In this document: positions 63,189 to 64,000 of the stretch, one piece after another
How positions within the stretch are numbered: the first letter of the stretch is position 1
Layout: every line of letters begins with the position of its first letter
Assembly (NCBI RefSeq): GCF_014199215.1
Contig: NZ_JACIJC010000002.1
Coordinates: 124,001-188,000 of the forward strand
DNA from: Sphingobium boeckii
GTDB taxonomy: Bacteria; Pseudomonadota; Alphaproteobacteria; Sphingomonadales; Sphingomonadaceae
Reading direction: 5' to 3'
DNA length: 64,000 nt
Translations under genes and position numbers: made by a program
Notes under the pieces: generated by a model
The model's input: the letters and a program-made list of their open reading frames with translations, nothing else
Database searches by the model: none
What the model was told of the DNA's origin: nothing

Positions 63189-64000
63189 TCAGGCGGCACG
63201 GCGCGCGATCCGCATCACGAAGCCGATGATTTCCGCCACCGCGGCATAATGCTCCACGGGAATGGGCCGATCGATTTCGACCGCCGCGTAAAGCGCCCGG
63301 GCAAGGGGCGGACTTTCCACGATCGGAACGCCGTTCGCGTCCGCGATCTCGCGGATCTTGAGCGCAATCGTATCCATGCCCTTTGCCACCACCACCGGCG
63401 CGGCCATATTCCCATGCTCATACTTCAACGCGACGGCATAATGGGTCGGGTTGGTGATGATCACGCTGGCACCGGGCACGGCAAACATCATTCGGCGACG
63501 CGCGCGCTGCACCCGGATCGACCGGACGCGCGCCTTGATCTTTGGATCGCCGTCATTGTTCTTCATCTCGTCCTTCAATTCCTGCAGAGACATGCGCATC
63601 CGCCGGAGAAAGGCCCGGCGCTGATAGACGAAATCAGCCATGCCGAGCGCCAGAACGAGAATACCCACGGCCTTGACCAGATCGAATATCAAAGCGCCCG
63701 CCACCTTGCCGATCATCCATGTGTTCATGCCGACAAGCTGATCGAGCGCGATCGCCCTGGGCCACAAAACCACGACCGCGACCGTCACGATGATCGTGAA
63801 TTTCGCCAGCGTCTTGCCAAATTCCACCAAGGCCCGCTGGCCCAATAGCCGCTTGAATCCGCTCATGGGCGAGAGTTTGGACCATTTCGGAGCAACCCGG
63901 CTCCACGAGAGCGTCGGGCGCCCCTGAAGGAATAACGTCAGCAGCGCGCAGCCAAAGAGCAGTCCTGCGATCGGCGCGAGCGAGAGCGCGGTCTGCTTCA
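63189..64000 (-). CDS. flhB: Flagellar export protein FlhB, N-terminus beyond window
   Basis: The reading frame is open to the right edge, so about 270 C-terminal residues are visible and the start lies outside. The membrane part has LSPMSGFKRLLG and several hydrophobic segments. The autocleavage site NPTHYAVAL is intact, followed by VVAKGMDTIALKIREIA and PLARALYAAVEIDRPIP. FlhB is the switch of the flagellar type III secretion gate from hook to filament export. It heads flgI, flgJ and the FlgN-like gene. Confidence 0.95.
   Translation of the reverse strand, partial: KQTALSLAPIAGLLFGCALLTLFLQGRPTLSWSRVAPKWSKLSPMSGFKRLLGQRALVEFGKTLAKFTIIVTVAVVVLWPRAIALDQLVGMNTWMIGKVAGALIFDLVKAVGILVLALGMADFVYQRRAFLRRMRMSLQELKDEMKNNDGDPKIKARVRSIRVQRARRRMMFAVPGASVIITNPTHYAVALKYEHGNMAAPVVVAKGMDTIALKIREIADANGVPIVESPPLARALYAAVEIDRPIPVEHYAAVAEIIGFVMRIARRAA

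Noticed and set aside
1-64000. CRISPR arrays, transposases, prophage genes, riboswitches
   Set aside because: The recurring repeats are dispersed palindromes, not regularly spaced arrays; no transposase or phage protein pattern and no known riboswitch core was recognised.

Overview
The window looks like a chromosomal segment of a sphingomonad-type alphaproteobacterium. It is GC-rich and mostly housekeeping. The lineage is suggested by gene-order blocks I recognise from that group (secB-murJ-trpS, rpsT beside dnaA, ubiE-ubiB-coaBC-dut, rpiB-glyA-nrdR-trmJ-rpsD), by a Shemin-type 5-aminolevulinate synthase (hemA), by frequent TTG and GTG starts, and by several families of palindromic intergenic repeats. 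No rRNA, CRISPR array, transposase or phage gene was seen. One tRNA (Leu, CAA) is present.

Layout. 1-2.2 kb: end of an EF-hand protein, tRNA-Leu, a secreted sulfatase. 2.4-8.7 kb: comM, a small membrane protein, rpmH/rnpA/yidD/yidC/engB, a GST. 8.8-12.9 kb: cupin protein, dapE, a GGDEF-EAL protein. 12.3-20.0 kb: smr/mltA/Tim44-like operon, then secB, murJ and trpS, with murJ and trpS split by a low-GC insertion carrying one SIR2-like gene. 20.1-24.1 kb: lipoprotein, dnaA, rpsT, mutM. 24.2-30.6 kb: ubiE, ubiB, an accessory membrane protein, coaBC, dut, a ThiF/MoeB protein and a DsrE-like protein. 30.7-37.3 kb: topA, dprA and plsY on the minus strand, then murI and hemA. 37.4-41.8 kb: class A beta-lactamase with an AmpR-like regulator, betaine-lipid genes btaA/btaB, a lipoprotein. 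41.9-46.2 kb: rpiB, glyA, nrdR, a GIY-YIG/TrmJ fusion, rpsD. 46.3-54.5 kb: M28 peptidase, agmatine deiminase, secreted protein, RNA pyrophosphohydrolase, HWE kinase with a convergent response regulator, DUF481 protein, trhO. 54.6-58.4 kb: M20 hydrolase with astA and astB, then a small membrane protein. 58.4-64 kb: secreted protein, an unusual double-HTH regulator, and a flagellar operon (flhB partial, flgI, flgJ-type rod protein, flgN-like) running off the right edge.

The most interesting signals are: (1) the lone SIR2-like gene, a candidate NAD-targeting defence gene, with an apparently leaderless promoter covered by a palindrome; (2) rpmH lying wholly inside an extended rnpA frame, the arrangement described in Thermus; (3) a GIY-YIG/TrmJ fusion whose linker is a translated intergenic repeat; (4) a 33-bp-arm hairpin covering the engB ribosome-binding site; (5) an M20 hydrolase coupled to astA and astB. 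All functional calls come from reading motifs and context; no database search was run.
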